From: Millisia brevis NBRC 105863
Lineage (GTDB): Bacteria; Actinomycetota; Actinomycetes; Mycobacteriales; Mycobacteriaceae
Reading direction: 5' to 3'
Length of the DNA: 64,000 bases
Assembly (NCBI RefSeq): GCF_001552615.1
Contig: NZ_BCRN01000004.1
Span: forward strand, 124,001 to 188,000
Below, one piece after another: positions 1 to 8,884 of this stretch. Each line of letters begins with the position of its first letter. Position 1 is the first letter of the stretch. The position numbers and the translations under genes were made by a program. The notes under the pieces are model-generated. The model was not told the DNA's origin. It saw only the letters and a program-made list of their open reading frames with translations, and did no database searches.

Positions 1-159
1 GCTCAGCAGCGGCCGCAGAGTGTTGTCGACGAACTGTGCCTGGGGCGTGCCCGGCGCAAGGATCGGCTGTGCGGAGGACACCGCGGGAGCGCTCACTCCG
101 AAGACGAGCGCCATACCCGTGACGAGGGCCGCCAGGGACTTGCGCGGTACGAACGGCAC
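1..159 (-). CDS. Secreted protein, N-terminal part only (cut by window edge)
   Basis: Reading the minus strand from a GTG at 159 gives 53 codons that run off the window start. The N-terminus is a clear Sec signal peptide: a basic start (VPFVPRKS), a hydrophobic core to about residue 25, and a likely cleavage site at AVSSA-QP. A purine-rich stretch (GAAGAAAGAAGAGAG) lies just upstream as ribosome binding site. The mature part cannot be classified. In M. tuberculosis an Ala/Pro-rich secreted protein (Rv1158c) sits divergently beside pimE, so this may be its counterpart, but that rests on position only. Confidence 0.6.
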   Translation of the reverse strand, partial: MPFVPRKSLAALVTGMALVFGVSAPAVSSAQPILAPGTPQAQFVDNTLRPLLS

Positions 160-434
160 AGTCAGCTCTCTTCTTTCTTCCGTACGACTCGGTGTCGGTG
201 AGCCGGGCCCGGGGTGGAAGGACGGGCCCCGCGAGCGGTGCGCATCCACGCACCCGAGGATGCGCACGGACAGTTAACCATGTTCGTGGCGATCCGGCCC
301 CCACCACACGCCCCGAATCCGGGCGGTACCCGACCTTCCATTACGCCCGAACTGCCCGCTCCCGTTCAACCGCCCCGCCGATGCCGTGCCGAGGGCGGCG
401 GAGGCGGGGTCCGCCGGCCGCTACCCTCGACCGG

Positions 435-1763
435 GTGAGCGGATTCGGGCGGATCAGCGGACGGCTGGTCCGGTATGCGGGTCCGATATGTGCCCTCGCG
501 CTGATCGCCCGGCTGGTCATGACCCTCCTGGGACCCAACGCCCGCAACTGGGTCGACCTGCACGTCTACGTCGACGGGGCCGCGCGGCTGCTGTCCGGCG
601 ACCTCTATCTCTATACGTACGCCGATCACACCCCGGACTTTCCGCTCCCGTTCACCTATCCGCCGTTCGCCGCGGTGGTCTTCCTGCCGTTGCACCTGCT
701 GCCGTTCGGAGTGGTCGCGGTGGCGTGGCAGGTGGCGACGATCGCGGCGCTGTTCCTGGTCGTCCGGATCACGCTGGACGAATTGCGGGTGACCGACGAC
801 CGCGGCCTGTCGACCCGGTTGGCTCTGCTGTGGACCGCGGTCGGGATGTGGACCGAGCCGGTCCGCACCTCCCTCGACTACGGGCAGGTCAATGTCTTTC
901 TGGTCCTCGGGGCGCTCGTCGCGATCCGCAGCGGCCGCTGGTGGGTGACCGGTGGCCTGATCGGGGTGATGGCCGGGATCAAGCTCGTCCCGGCGATCAC
1001 CGGGATCTACCTGCTGGTGGTCCGTCGGCCGGGTGCGGCGATCGCCTCCGGTGTGGCCTTCCTCGGCACGATCGCGGTGTCCTGGCTGATCGCCCGCGAC
1101 GAGACGACGCAGTACTTCACCTCGATCTTCGGTGACGCCGATCGGATCGGCCCGGTCGGTTCGGTGGTCAACCAGTCGCTGCGTGGCACCCTGAGTCGAT
1201 TCGTCGGCAGCGACGTCGGGATGGGCCCGCTCTGGTTGGGCGCGGCCCTGGTGGTCGTGGTCCTGGCGGTCGCGGCCTTCGCCGTTCTCCTGCGATCCGG
1301 TATCCCCACCCCGGCGCACGGCGGGAGCGCGCCCGGTCGGGGGGACGCGATCGGCCTGCTGGTGGTCACCCAGCTGGTCGGGCTGCTCCTGTCGCCGATC
1401 TCCTGGTCACATCACTGGGTGTGGGTGATCGTGCTCGCACTCTGGCTGGTCCACGGTCCGCAGCGCCATCGTCCGGGCGCGCGGCTGCTGCTCGGCTACT
1501 GGGCGGTGGTCGCCGGTATCGGTGTGCCCTGGCTGTTGACCTATCTGCAGCCGTCGATCTGGCAGATCGAGCGACCGCTGTGGCAGGCGATCCTCGGCGC
1601 CTGCTTCGCGGTCGGGGCGCTCGCCACCCTGCTGTGGATCGCCCTCGCGGGCCGCCGGAACCGGTCCGCGACCGCCGCGCGGGAGGATGCCGGTCCCGCA
1701 CCCGGTAAGCTCTCATCGGCCCGTCGGGCGCCGACGTCGAGTCGGCCGCCGGCCGCCACCTGA
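435..1763 (+). CDS. pimE: Polyprenyl-phosphomannose-dependent alpha-1,2-mannosyltransferase, GT87
   Basis: A 442-residue polytopic membrane protein of the GT-C/DUF2029 (GT87) type. The first extracytoplasmic loop carries the conserved acidic motif (NWVDLHVY, Asp at about residue 41), followed by about ten hydrophobic segments. PimE adds a mannose from polyprenyl-phosphomannose to Ac1PIM4 on the outer face of the plasma membrane, committing the lipid to polar PIMs. An open frame extends to 192, but GTG 435 is chosen because a TACCCT hexamer lies 7 nt upstream (422-427, leaderless pattern) and the length then matches the roughly 430-residue mycobacterial protein. Position beside typA-lpqW-mshB matches Rv1159. 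Confidence 0.85.
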   Translation: MSGFGRISGRLVRYAGPICALALIARLVMTLLGPNARNWVDLHVYVDGAARLLSGDLYLYTYADHTPDFPLPFTYPPFAAVVFLPLHLLPFGVVAVAWQVATIAALFLVVRITLDELRVTDDRGLSTRLALLWTAVGMWTEPVRTSLDYGQVNVFLVLGALVAIRSGRWWVTGGLIGVMAGIKLVPAITGIYLLVVRRPGAAIASGVAFLGTIAVSWLIARDETTQYFTSIFGDADRIGPVGSVVNQSLRGTLSRFVGSDVGMGPLWLGAALVVVVLAVAAFAVLLRSGIPTPAHGGSAPGRGDAIGLLVVTQLVGLLLSPISWSHHWVWVIVLALWLVHGPQRHRPGARLLLGYWAVVAGIGVPWLLTYLQPSIWQIERPLWQAILGACFAVGALATLLWIALAGRRNRSATAAREDAGPAPGKLSSARRAPTSSRPPAAT

Positions 1764-1871
1764 CACGGGCTCACCTGGCCCGGCCGTCCCGCCCATCGGT
1801 TCGATGTTCGTCATCGTGCGAGGCGCGGTGGACCGGCAGTCGATCAACCGAACGAACCAGGAGACCGACCC

Positions 1872-3791
1872 GTGAGTACGCCGACGACCAGCGAGGTCGG
1901 GGCCACGTCCTTCCGTAACGTGGCGATCGTCGCGCACGTCGACCACGGCAAGACCACCCTTGTCGACGCGATGCTGCGCCAGTCCGGTGCCTTCGGCGAG
2001 CGCGAGGAACTGGTCGAGCGCGTCATGGACTCCGGCGACCTCGAGCGCGAGAAGGGCATCACCATTCTCGCCAAGAACACCGCCGTCCGCCGCCGCAATG
2101 CGGACGGCACCACCACCGTGATCAACGTGATCGACACCCCCGGCCACGCCGACTTCGGTGGCGAGGTCGAGCGCGGCCTGTCGATGGTCGACGGTGTCGT
2201 GCTGTTGGTCGACGCGTCCGAGGGCCCGCTGCCGCAGACCCGCTTCGTGCTGCGCAAGGCGCTCGCCGCGTCGCTGCCGGTGATCCTGGTGGTCAACAAG
2301 ACCGACCGGCCCGACGCGCGCATCGCCGAGGTCGTCGAGGAGAGCCAGGACCTGCTGCTCGACCTGGCCTCCGATCTGCCCGACAGCGCCGCCGAGGCCG
2401 CCGAGGCCATGCTGGATCTGCCGGTGCTCTACGCCTCCGGTCGGGCCGGCAAGGTCTCGCTCGAACAGCCCGAGAACGGCCAGGAACCGCCCTCCGAGAA
2501 CCTGGACGCCTTCTTCGACGTCCTGCTCGAGCACGTGCCCGCTCCCAGCGGGGACGTCAACAAGCCGCTGCAGGCCCACGTCACCAACCTCGACGCCTCC
2601 GCCTTCCTCGGCCGCCTGGCGCTCGTCCGCATCCACAACGGCGTGCTGACCAAGGGCGCCAACGTCGCCTGGATGCACGGTGACGGCACCAAGCAGGTCA
2701 AGATCACCGAACTGCTGCGGACCGTCGGCGTCGACCGCGTCCCGGCCACCGAGGCGGTCGCCGGCGATATCGTCGCCGTCGCGGGCATCCCGGACATCAT
2801 GATCGGCGACACCCTCGCCGACCCCGACAACCCGGTGGCCCTGCCGCGGATCGTCGTCGACGAGCCCGCGATCTCGGTGACGATCGGCACCAACACCTCG
2901 CCGCTCGTCGGCCGGGTACAGGGGCACAAGCTGACCGCGCGCATGGTCAAGTCCCGCCTCGACCAGGAACTGATCGGCAACGTCTCGCTGCGGGTGCTCG
3001 ACATCGGCCGCCCCGACGCCTGGGAGGTCCAGGGCCGCGGTGAACTCGCGCTGGCGATCCTGGTCGAGCAGATGCGCCGCGAGGGCTTCGAGCTGACCGT
3101 CGGCAAGCCGCAGGTGGTCACCCGACAGGTCGACGGCAAGGTCCACGAGCCCTTCGAGGAACTGACCGTCGACTCGCCGGACGAGTACCTCGGTGCGATC
3201 ACCCAGCTGCTGGCCGCCCGCAAGGGCCGGATGGTGCAGATGGCCAACCACGCCGCCGGCTGGGTGCGGATGGAGTTCATCGTCCCGTCGCGCGGTCTGA
3301 TCGGCTTCCGCACCGACTTCCTGACCGAGACCCGCGGTACCGGCATCGCCAACGCGGTCTTCCACGGCTACGCGCCGTGGGCCGGCGAGATCCGGGCCCG
3401 CCACACCGGATCGCTGGTCTCCGACCGCACCGGTACGGTCACCCCGTTCGCGATGATCCAGCTCGCCGACCGCGGCCAGTTCTTCGTCGAGCCGGGAACC
3501 GATACCTACGAGGGCATGGTCGTCGGCATCAACCCGCGGGCCGAGGACCTCGACATCAACGTCACCCGCGAGAAGAAGCTGACCAATATGCGGTCCTCGA
3601 CCGCCGATGTCATGGAGACGCTGGCCAAGCCGTTGACCCTCGACCTCGAAGGCGCGATGGAGTTCTGCGCCGGCGACGAATGCGTCGAGGTCACCCCGGA
3701 GGCGATCCGGGTGCGCAAGGTGCACCTGTCGGCCACCGATCGAGCGCGCGAGCGTTCGCGCAGCAAGCAGCGGGACCAAGCCGTCAAGTGA
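1872..3791 (+). CDS. typA: Translational GTPase TypA/BipA
   Basis: A 639-residue ribosome-binding GTPase of the EF-G/LepA class. The G domain begins with the P-loop AHVDHGKTT (about residues 19-27), followed by the switch region with DTPGHADF and the base-specificity motif NKTD. EF-Tu-like domain II, EF-G-like domains III and V, and the BipA-specific C-terminal domain fill the rest. TypA is linked to ribosome assembly and growth under stress. GTG start with GGAG about 9 nt upstream. The stop overlaps the next start by 4 nt (GTGA), so lpqW is likely translationally coupled. Confidence 0.97.
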   Translation: MSTPTTSEVGATSFRNVAIVAHVDHGKTTLVDAMLRQSGAFGEREELVERVMDSGDLEREKGITILAKNTAVRRRNADGTTTVINVIDTPGHADFGGEVERGLSMVDGVVLLVDASEGPLPQTRFVLRKALAASLPVILVVNKTDRPDARIAEVVEESQDLLLDLASDLPDSAAEAAEAMLDLPVLYASGRAGKVSLEQPENGQEPPSENLDAFFDVLLEHVPAPSGDVNKPLQAHVTNLDASAFLGRLALVRIHNGVLTKGANVAWMHGDGTKQVKITELLRTVGVDRVPATEAVAGDIVAVAGIPDIMIGDTLADPDNPVALPRIVVDEPAISVTIGTNTSPLVGRVQGHKLTARMVKSRLDQELIGNVSLRVLDIGRPDAWEVQGRGELALAILVEQMRREGFELTVGKPQVVTRQVDGKVHEPFEELTVDSPDEYLGAITQLLAARKGRMVQMANHAAGWVRMEFIVPSRGLIGFRTDFLTETRGTGIANAVFHGYAPWAGEIRARHTGSLVSDRTGTVTPFAMIQLADRGQFFVEPGTDTYEGMVVGINPRAEDLDINVTREKKLTNMRSSTADVMETLAKPLTLDLEGAMEFCAGDECVEVTPEAIRVRKVHLSATDRARERSRSKQRDQAVK

Positions 3792-5659
3792 GACGTGCGG
3801 GGGTGCGCATCCGATCGTTCGCCGGTGGAGGGGATCGGCCGCGCCGGACCGCCCGGCTGCTGCCCCTGGCCGCGCTCTGCGCGACCGTACTGCTCGCCGG
3901 GTGCACATCGAACCCGCCACCGCCGATCGAGGTCACCCCGACCGACGAGCCGACGACGACCACCACGGTCGATCAGCCCGCCCTGCGCGGCAATACCGTG
4001 GTGGTCGCGATCGACGAGGTCGACCAGGGGTTCAACCCGCATCTGCTGTCCGACTGGTCGCCGGTGGCCGGCGCCGTCGCCTCGCTGGTGCTGCCGAGCC
4101 CCTTCCGGCCGGTTCTCGACCCGCAGGGGGAGACGATCTGGGAGCCGGACCCGGCGATCGTCGTGTCCGCCGACGTGACCGCGCTCGAACCGTTCACCAT
4201 CACCTACCAACTGCGCAACGAGGCGCAGTGGTCGGACAGCGCGCCGATCGCCGCCGAGGACTTCCACTATCTCTGGCGCCAGATGATCTCGACCCCCGGC
4301 ACGGTCGACCCGGCCGGCTACGGATTGATCGACGACGTCGTCGCGTCCGGCGGCGGCAAGACGGTGACCGTCGTCATGCGGCAGCCCTATCCGGCGTGGC
4401 GCGAACTGTTCGCCAATCTCCTGCCGTCCCACCTGATCAAGGATTCGCCGGGCGGATTCGTCAGCGGTCTCGCCAACGGCATTCCGGTCTCGGGTGCCCG
4501 GTTCAGCGTCGACTCGGTCGACATGGGCCGCGACGAGGTCGTCCTCGAGCGCAATGACCGCTTCTGGGACGAGCCGGCCGTACCCGATCAGATCGTGTTG
4601 CGTCGGGCCGGTGACTCCGCCTCGCTGGCGGAGTCGATGCGCAGCGCCGACGCACAGGTCGCGCAGGTGGGGACCAATGCGGTGATCCGAGGGCAGCTCG
4701 CGGCGATCCCCGGCGTGATCACCGAGGTGCGGCCGCGCCCGCGCGTCCTCGGTGCCACCATGAACGTGCGGTCCTCGCACGTATCCGATCCCGCCGTGCG
4801 CCGCGCCCTGTGGGCGCTGCTGGATCGCGGGCTGCTCGAATCGATCGCCGCCGGCGGCACGCAGGTCGACTACCCGGCGCGAGCCCAGGTGCTGCCGCCG
4901 GGCAGTCCCGACTATGCGCCGACCGAGCCGCCGCCGATGCCGGTCGAGCAGGCCCGCGAGATCCTGACCGCGGCGGGTCTGCTCGCGCCCCCGCGACCGC
5001 CCGAGCCCAGCCCGGAGCCGGTCCCGGTGACCCCGACGACGCCCGCCGACAGCGCTGCCACCGACACCGCCAACACCGCCACCACCGACGGCGCCACCAC
5101 CGGCGCCGCGCCCGCGCCCGGACCGGAGGTTCTGACGATCGCCGCGGCCACCAACGACGCCACCGCGACGGCCGTCGCGCGCACGATCGGCGATCAGTGG
5201 CGGGCCAACGGGCTGACCGTCGAGGTCGACCAGCTGGACCCGGCCGATATGTACGACGAACGGCTGCGGACCGGCGATCTCGACGTGCTGGTCGGACGCA
5301 GTGACGGCACCGACGCCCCCGCGACGATCCTCGCCTCCCGATTCGGCTGCCTGCCGTTGGATTCGGCACCCGAGGACGGCGAGGACAGCGGCCCACCGGA
5401 GGTCCTCGAGCCGATCTCGGGGTTGTGTGAGGCGGATGTGACCGCCGTGGTCGCCCGCGCGTTGTCGGCGACCACCGATGTGAACGAGGTGATCGCCGAG
5501 GTGGAACCGCGACTGTGGGATCTCGGGGTCTACTACCCGATCGCCCGGGACGCGGCCGTGGTCGCGACGGGCCCGGATGTCACCGGCATCGTGCCGGTCG
5601 GCCCGGTCCAGACCGGTGTCTTCGCGTCGGCGGACCGGTGGCTGCGGGTGACCCAGTGA
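3788..5659 (+). CDS. lpqW: Lipoprotein LpqW, family 5 solute-binding-protein fold
   Basis: A 623-residue lipoprotein. A hydrophobic segment ending in the lipobox LLAGC (Cys at about residue 39) follows an Arg-rich N-terminus, then a Pro/Thr-rich linker and a peptide/nickel-binding-protein (SBP_bac_5) fold. An Ala/Pro/Thr-rich low-complexity stretch lies between about 400 and 450. In mycobacteria LpqW is not an importer subunit: it influences partitioning of PIM precursors between polar PIMs and lipomannan/LAM, and suppressors of lpqW mutants map to pimE, which fits its place here. GTG 3788 overlaps the typA stop; GTG 3803 is an alternative. Confidence 0.9.
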   Translation: MRRAGVRIRSFAGGGDRPRRTARLLPLAALCATVLLAGCTSNPPPPIEVTPTDEPTTTTTVDQPALRGNTVVVAIDEVDQGFNPHLLSDWSPVAGAVASLVLPSPFRPVLDPQGETIWEPDPAIVVSADVTALEPFTITYQLRNEAQWSDSAPIAAEDFHYLWRQMISTPGTVDPAGYGLIDDVVASGGGKTVTVVMRQPYPAWRELFANLLPSHLIKDSPGGFVSGLANGIPVSGARFSVDSVDMGRDEVVLERNDRFWDEPAVPDQIVLRRAGDSASLAESMRSADAQVAQVGTNAVIRGQLAAIPGVITEVRPRPRVLGATMNVRSSHVSDPAVRRALWALLDRGLLESIAAGGTQVDYPARAQVLPPGSPDYAPTEPPPMPVEQAREILTAAGLLAPPRPPEPSPEPVPVTPTTPADSAATDTANTATTDGATTGAAPAPGPEVLTIAAATNDATATAVARTIGDQWRANGLTVEVDQLDPADMYDERLRTGDLDVLVGRSDGTDAPATILASRFGCLPLDSAPEDGEDSGPPEVLEPISGLCEADVTAVVARALSATTDVNEVIAEVEPRLWDLGVYYPIARDAAVVATGPDVTGIVPVGPVQTGVFASADRWLRVTQ

Positions 5660-6609
5660 GCGCCGGCCGGATGATCCTGGTGCACGCGCACCCGGACGAC
5701 GAGTCGATCACCACCGGCGGCACGATCGCCCGCTACGCCGCCGCCGGCGAGGAGGTCACCATCGTGACCGCCACCCTCGGCGAGGAGGGCGAGGTGATCG
5801 GCGAACGCTGGGCCGGGCTGGTCGCCGACCGGGCCGATCAGCTGGGCGGCTACCGCATCCACGAACTCGATCTCGCCGTCGCGGCGCTCGGTGCCGATGC
5901 GGCGTCGGGCCCCCGCCACGAATTCCTGGGCGGCGCGGGTCGCTGGCGCGACTCGGGGATGGCCGGCTCGGCCGCCGCGGCGCATCCGCGGGCCTTCGCG
6001 GCCGCCCCGCTCGCCGACGTCGTCGACAGCCTGGTCGAGGTGATTCGTCGACTGCGTCCGCACGTGCTGGTCACCTACGACCCCTACGGCGGCTACGGCC
6101 ATCCCGACCACCAGCGGGTGCACCGCGCATCCACCGACGCGGTCGTCGCGGCCGCGGACGCGCGCCACCGTCCGGATCTCGGTCGGACCTGGTCGGTCCC
6201 CAAGGTCTACTGGACGGTGACCGGAGCCGGGCAACTCGAACGGGGGATCGCCGCCCTCACCGACGGATCGATCCCGCTCTGCGACGGATGGCGACTCCCG
6301 GAGCCGGGCGAATTGCCCAGTGTCCCCGACCGATCGGTCACCACGGCGATCGACGTCGGCCCCTGGTGCGGCGCCAAGGCCGCTGCCATGGCCGCGCACG
6401 CCACCCAGATCACCGTCGCCCCGCACGGCCGGGGATATGTGCTGTCCAACCTGATCGCCCAGCCGCTGTTCGACACCGAGATGTTCCTTCGGGTCGACAG
6501 TGCGACCGGATTGCCCATCGATCCGCGTAGTGTGACTTCCGACACCGATGGTCGGCTCGAGACGGATCTCTTCGCGGGGATCGTCGCGGCCGCCGGGGGC
6601 ATCGAGTGA
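5656..6609 (+). CDS. mshB: GlcNAc-Ins deacetylase MshB (mycothiol synthesis)
   Basis: A 317-residue zinc-dependent deacetylase of the PIG-L/LmbE family, acting in the cytoplasm on 1D-myo-inosityl 2-acetamido-2-deoxy-glucopyranoside in the second stage of mycothiol synthesis. The zinc motif AHPDDE is at about residues 11-16 and the third ligand motif HPDHQRVH near 150. GTG 5656 overlaps the lpqW stop by 4 nt; an in-frame ATG at 5671 is possible, but the overlap and family length favour the upstream start. Part of the typA-lpqW-mshB run found in mycobacteria. Confidence 0.95.
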   Translation: MSAGRMILVHAHPDDESITTGGTIARYAAAGEEVTIVTATLGEEGEVIGERWAGLVADRADQLGGYRIHELDLAVAALGADAASGPRHEFLGGAGRWRDSGMAGSAAAAHPRAFAAAPLADVVDSLVEVIRRLRPHVLVTYDPYGGYGHPDHQRVHRASTDAVVAAADARHRPDLGRTWSVPKVYWTVTGAGQLERGIAALTDGSIPLCDGWRLPEPGELPSVPDRSVTTAIDVGPWCGAKAAAMAAHATQITVAPHGRGYVLSNLIAQPLFDTEMFLRVDSATGLPIDPRSVTSDTDGRLETDLFAGIVAAAGGIE

Positions 6610-6621
6610 AGGGGCACGACC

Positions 6622-6777
6622 GTGAACTGGGATCTGCAGAACCTGATCGTGGCATTCGTGGACACGCAGAAGCCGCTGTTCGACATCCAGCGGCAGATGT
6701 ATCTGGACGGGCTGCACGGGTTCGCGGCGGGGGCGTCCAACCTGTTGACGATGCTGGGTTATCCTCCGGTCCCATGA
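6622..6777 (+). CDS. Conserved-looking 51-aa small protein
   Basis: A 51-codon frame between mshB and the membrane-protein gene, preceded by AAGGGGC at proper spacing and ending in an ATGA overlap with the next start. The peptide starts VNWDLQNLIVAFVDTQKPLF and ends with LGYPPVP; it is amphipathic, with no signal peptide or clear membrane segment. Ribosome binding site, coupled stop and non-random composition argue that it is translated. I do not recognise a family and assign no function. Confidence 0.6.
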   Translation: MNWDLQNLIVAFVDTQKPLFDIQRQMYLDGLHGFAAGASNLLTMLGYPPVP

Positions 6778-7238
6778 CGTCCCCCGGCTCCTCCGAACCG
6801 GCCGCCGAGGCCCCGCCCGTCGAGTACGAGCCGGACGAGCCGCTGACCCGCGGCGCCCTGCTGCTGCGCGCCGGCATCCTGGGCTTCGACGGATTCCTCG
6901 TCGCCCTGTTCGCGGTTTTCTTTCTGCCCCAATGGATCGGGTCGGTTCCGTTCCCGATCAGCGGGCTGGTCGCGGGGGCCGCGAATGCCGGTCTGGTCGT
7001 CCTCGGCCTGCGGTTGCTGGGCCGGCCCCATGCGACCGCGCCGGTGATCGGATTCGGCATCGGACTGCTGCTGTGCATGCTCGGCGGACCCGGCGGCGAC
7101 GTCCTGGTGCCCAACGACTGGCGGATGCTGGTGCTGGTCTTCGGCGGCCTGCTGCCGCCGGTTGCGGTCCTGTTGTGGTCCCGGATGCGGGCCGCGTCGG
7201 TGACCCTGTCCACCGACGGGCGTCCGACGCCTCGTTGA
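6774..7238 (+). CDS. Four-helix integral membrane protein (Rv1171-like)
   Basis: A 154-residue protein with an acidic, Pro-rich N-terminal tail of about 25 residues and then four hydrophobic segments (about 29-50, 55-76, 83-101, 110-130). The ATG overlaps the stop of the small upstream gene (ATGA), so the two are probably coupled. Size, topology and position right after mshB match the uncharacterised membrane protein Rv1171 of M. tuberculosis. No enzymatic motif seen. Confidence 0.75.
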   Translation: MTSPGSSEPAAEAPPVEYEPDEPLTRGALLLRAGILGFDGFLVALFAVFFLPQWIGSVPFPISGLVAGAANAGLVVLGLRLLGRPHATAPVIGFGIGLLLCMLGGPGGDVLVPNDWRMLVLVFGGLLPPVAVLLWSRMRAASVTLSTDGRPTPR

Positions 7239-7249
7239 GTTCGCTGCGG

Positions 7250-7343
7250 CAAAGGGTTGTCAGCCCCGCCGAGCGCTGCTGTGATGGTTGCCGCCGAGCT
7301 AGGTAACCCTTTGTTGGAGGAGCGGGGCGGCAGTCGCGATACT
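7250..7343 (+). promoter_or_regulatory. Probable fdxC promoter with flanking 9-bp inverted repeat
   Basis: CAAAGGGTT at 7250-7258 and its exact complement AACCCTTTG at 7305-7313 are 46 bp apart. The right arm abuts a possible -35 (TTGGAG, 7314-7319), followed 18 bp later by a -10 (GATACT, 7338-7343). The long loop argues against a terminator, so a two-half-site operator is more likely. Inference only. Confidence 0.35.
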
Positions 7344-7400
7344 GGGGTGACCGCCGGGTAGCCTCACCGGGCCCGCGGATAACCGAAGGAGAGCGCAGAA

Positions 7401-7724
7401 GTGCCTTACATCATCGCCGAACCATGCGTCGATGTGATGGACCGAGCGTGTATCGAAGAATGTCCGGTCGACTGCATCTACGAGGGCGGTCGCATGCTGT
7501 ACATCCAGCCGGACGAATGTGTCGACTGCGGTGCGTGCGAACCGGTCTGCCCGGTTGAGGCGATCTACTACGAGGACGACGTTCCCGACCAGTGGGTGGG
7601 CTACGTCGCGGCCAATGTCGACTTCTTCGACGACCTCGGCTCGCCGGGTGGCGCGGCGAAGGTCGGCAAGGTCGACTACGACCCGCCGTTCATCAAGCAG
7701 CTCCCCCCGATGGGCGAGGATTGA
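7401..7724 (+). CDS. fdxC: Seven-iron ferredoxin FdxC
   Basis: A 107-residue [3Fe-4S][4Fe-4S] ferredoxin. The first half carries the Cys set in PCVDVMDRACIEECPVD, and the second a complete CVDCGACEPVCPVE motif. The acidic C-terminal extension is typical of the actinobacterial form that passes electrons to cytochromes P450 and other oxidoreductases. AAGGAGAG lies 8 nt before the GTG. Its stop overlaps the TTG start of dapC, the same fdxC-dapC pairing as Rv1177-Rv1178. Confidence 0.95.
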   Translation: MPYIIAEPCVDVMDRACIEECPVDCIYEGGRMLYIQPDECVDCGACEPVCPVEAIYYEDDVPDQWVGYVAANVDFFDDLGSPGGAAKVGKVDYDPPFIKQLPPMGED

Positions 7725-8821
7725 GCCCCCGGGTTCCACCCCACACCCTGCTGCCGAGTTTCCCCTGGGACAGTTTGGCCGCAGCTCGTGAGCGCGCGCG
7801 TTCGCATGCCGGTGGGGTGGTCGACCTGTCGGTCGGCACACCGGTCGACCCGGTCGATCCGGTCATCCGGGAAGCGCTGACCGCCGCGTCCGAGGTGCCC
7901 GGCTATCCGACGACGGTCGGCACCGCCGATCTGCGGACGGCGATCCTCGACTCGGTGGCCCGTCGCTACGCGATGACCGATATCGACCCCGACGGGGTCC
8001 TGCCGGTGATCGGGACCAAGGAGCTGATCGCCGGCCTGCCCGCGCAGCTCGGCCTGGTACCCGGCAGCATCGTGCAGATCCCGGAGCTGGCGTACCCGAC
8101 CTACGAGGTCGGGGCGCTGCTCGCCGGCAGCCGGGTGCTGCGTTCGGACACGCTCACCGACGAGACCCCGACGATGCTGTACCTCAACTCGCCGGCCAAC
8201 CCGAGCGGGCGGATCCTCGACGTGGCGACCCTGCGCGATCTCGTCGCGCGGGCCCGTGACGCCGGGGCGATCGTCGTCTCCGACGAGTGCTACCTCGGGC
8301 TGGTCTGGGACGGGGAGGCGCCGTCGATCCTCGACCCGCGCGTCAGCGCCGGCGACCACACCAATCTGCTTGCGGTGCATTCGCTGTCGAAGACGTCCAA
8401 CCTGGCGTCCTACCGCGCGGGATTCGTCGTGGGCGACCCGGCTCTCGTGCGCGACCTGCTCGAGGTGCGCCGGCACAGCGGCCTGATGGTGCCGTATCCG
8501 ATTCAGGCGGCCATGGTCGCCGCGCTGTCCGACGACACCCACGAGAAGCAGCAGCGGGCGCGGTACGCCCACCGCCGCGAGGTGCTGGCGGCGGCGGTCC
8601 GCGCCGCCGGGCTGCGCATCGACCACTCCGACGGCGGCCTCTACCTGTGGGCGACCCGCGGCGAGAACGGTCGGGTGACCGTCGACCGGCTCGCCGATCT
8701 CGGCATCCTGGTCGCGCCCGGCGACTTCTACGGGCCGGCGGGTGTCGACCATGTGCGGATCGCGTTGACCGCGACCGACGAGCGCATCGCCGCCGCGGCG
8801 CAGCGGCTCACCGCGGCCTGA
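7721..8821 (+). CDS. dapC: N-succinyldiaminopimelate aminotransferase DapC
   Basis: A 366-residue fold-type I PLP aminotransferase for the succinylase branch of lysine/diaminopimelate synthesis. The PLP lysine lies in SLSKTSNLASYRAGF, preceded by SDECYLGL (PLP-ring Asp). The substrate site begins at DLSVGTPVDPV. The start is taken as TTG 7721, overlapping the fdxC stop (TTGA); no better in-frame codon exists nearby and the length equals the 362-residue M. tuberculosis enzyme. dapD and dapE, the neighbouring steps, are further along this window. Confidence 0.92.
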   Translation: MSPRVPPHTLLPSFPWDSLAAARERARSHAGGVVDLSVGTPVDPVDPVIREALTAASEVPGYPTTVGTADLRTAILDSVARRYAMTDIDPDGVLPVIGTKELIAGLPAQLGLVPGSIVQIPELAYPTYEVGALLAGSRVLRSDTLTDETPTMLYLNSPANPSGRILDVATLRDLVARARDAGAIVVSDECYLGLVWDGEAPSILDPRVSAGDHTNLLAVHSLSKTSNLASYRAGFVVGDPALVRDLLEVRRHSGLMVPYPIQAAMVAALSDDTHEKQQRARYAHRREVLAAAVRAAGLRIDHSDGGLYLWATRGENGRVTVDRLADLGILVAPGDFYGPAGVDHVRIALTATDERIAAAAQRLTAA

Positions 8822-8884
8822 CCGTAGGGTCCGGATCGACCGGACGCCGCCGCCGGCGCACCCCGGTGATCGGCGGCCGGTTCG

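Noticed and set aside
1713-3920. A 735-codon minus-strand frame opposite typA
   Set aside because: Shadow of a highly conserved gene; no start signal or domain.
7250-7313. CAAAGGGTT inverted repeat as a terminator
   Set aside because: The 46-nt loop is too long and the right arm abuts a plausible promoter; kept as a possible operator instead.
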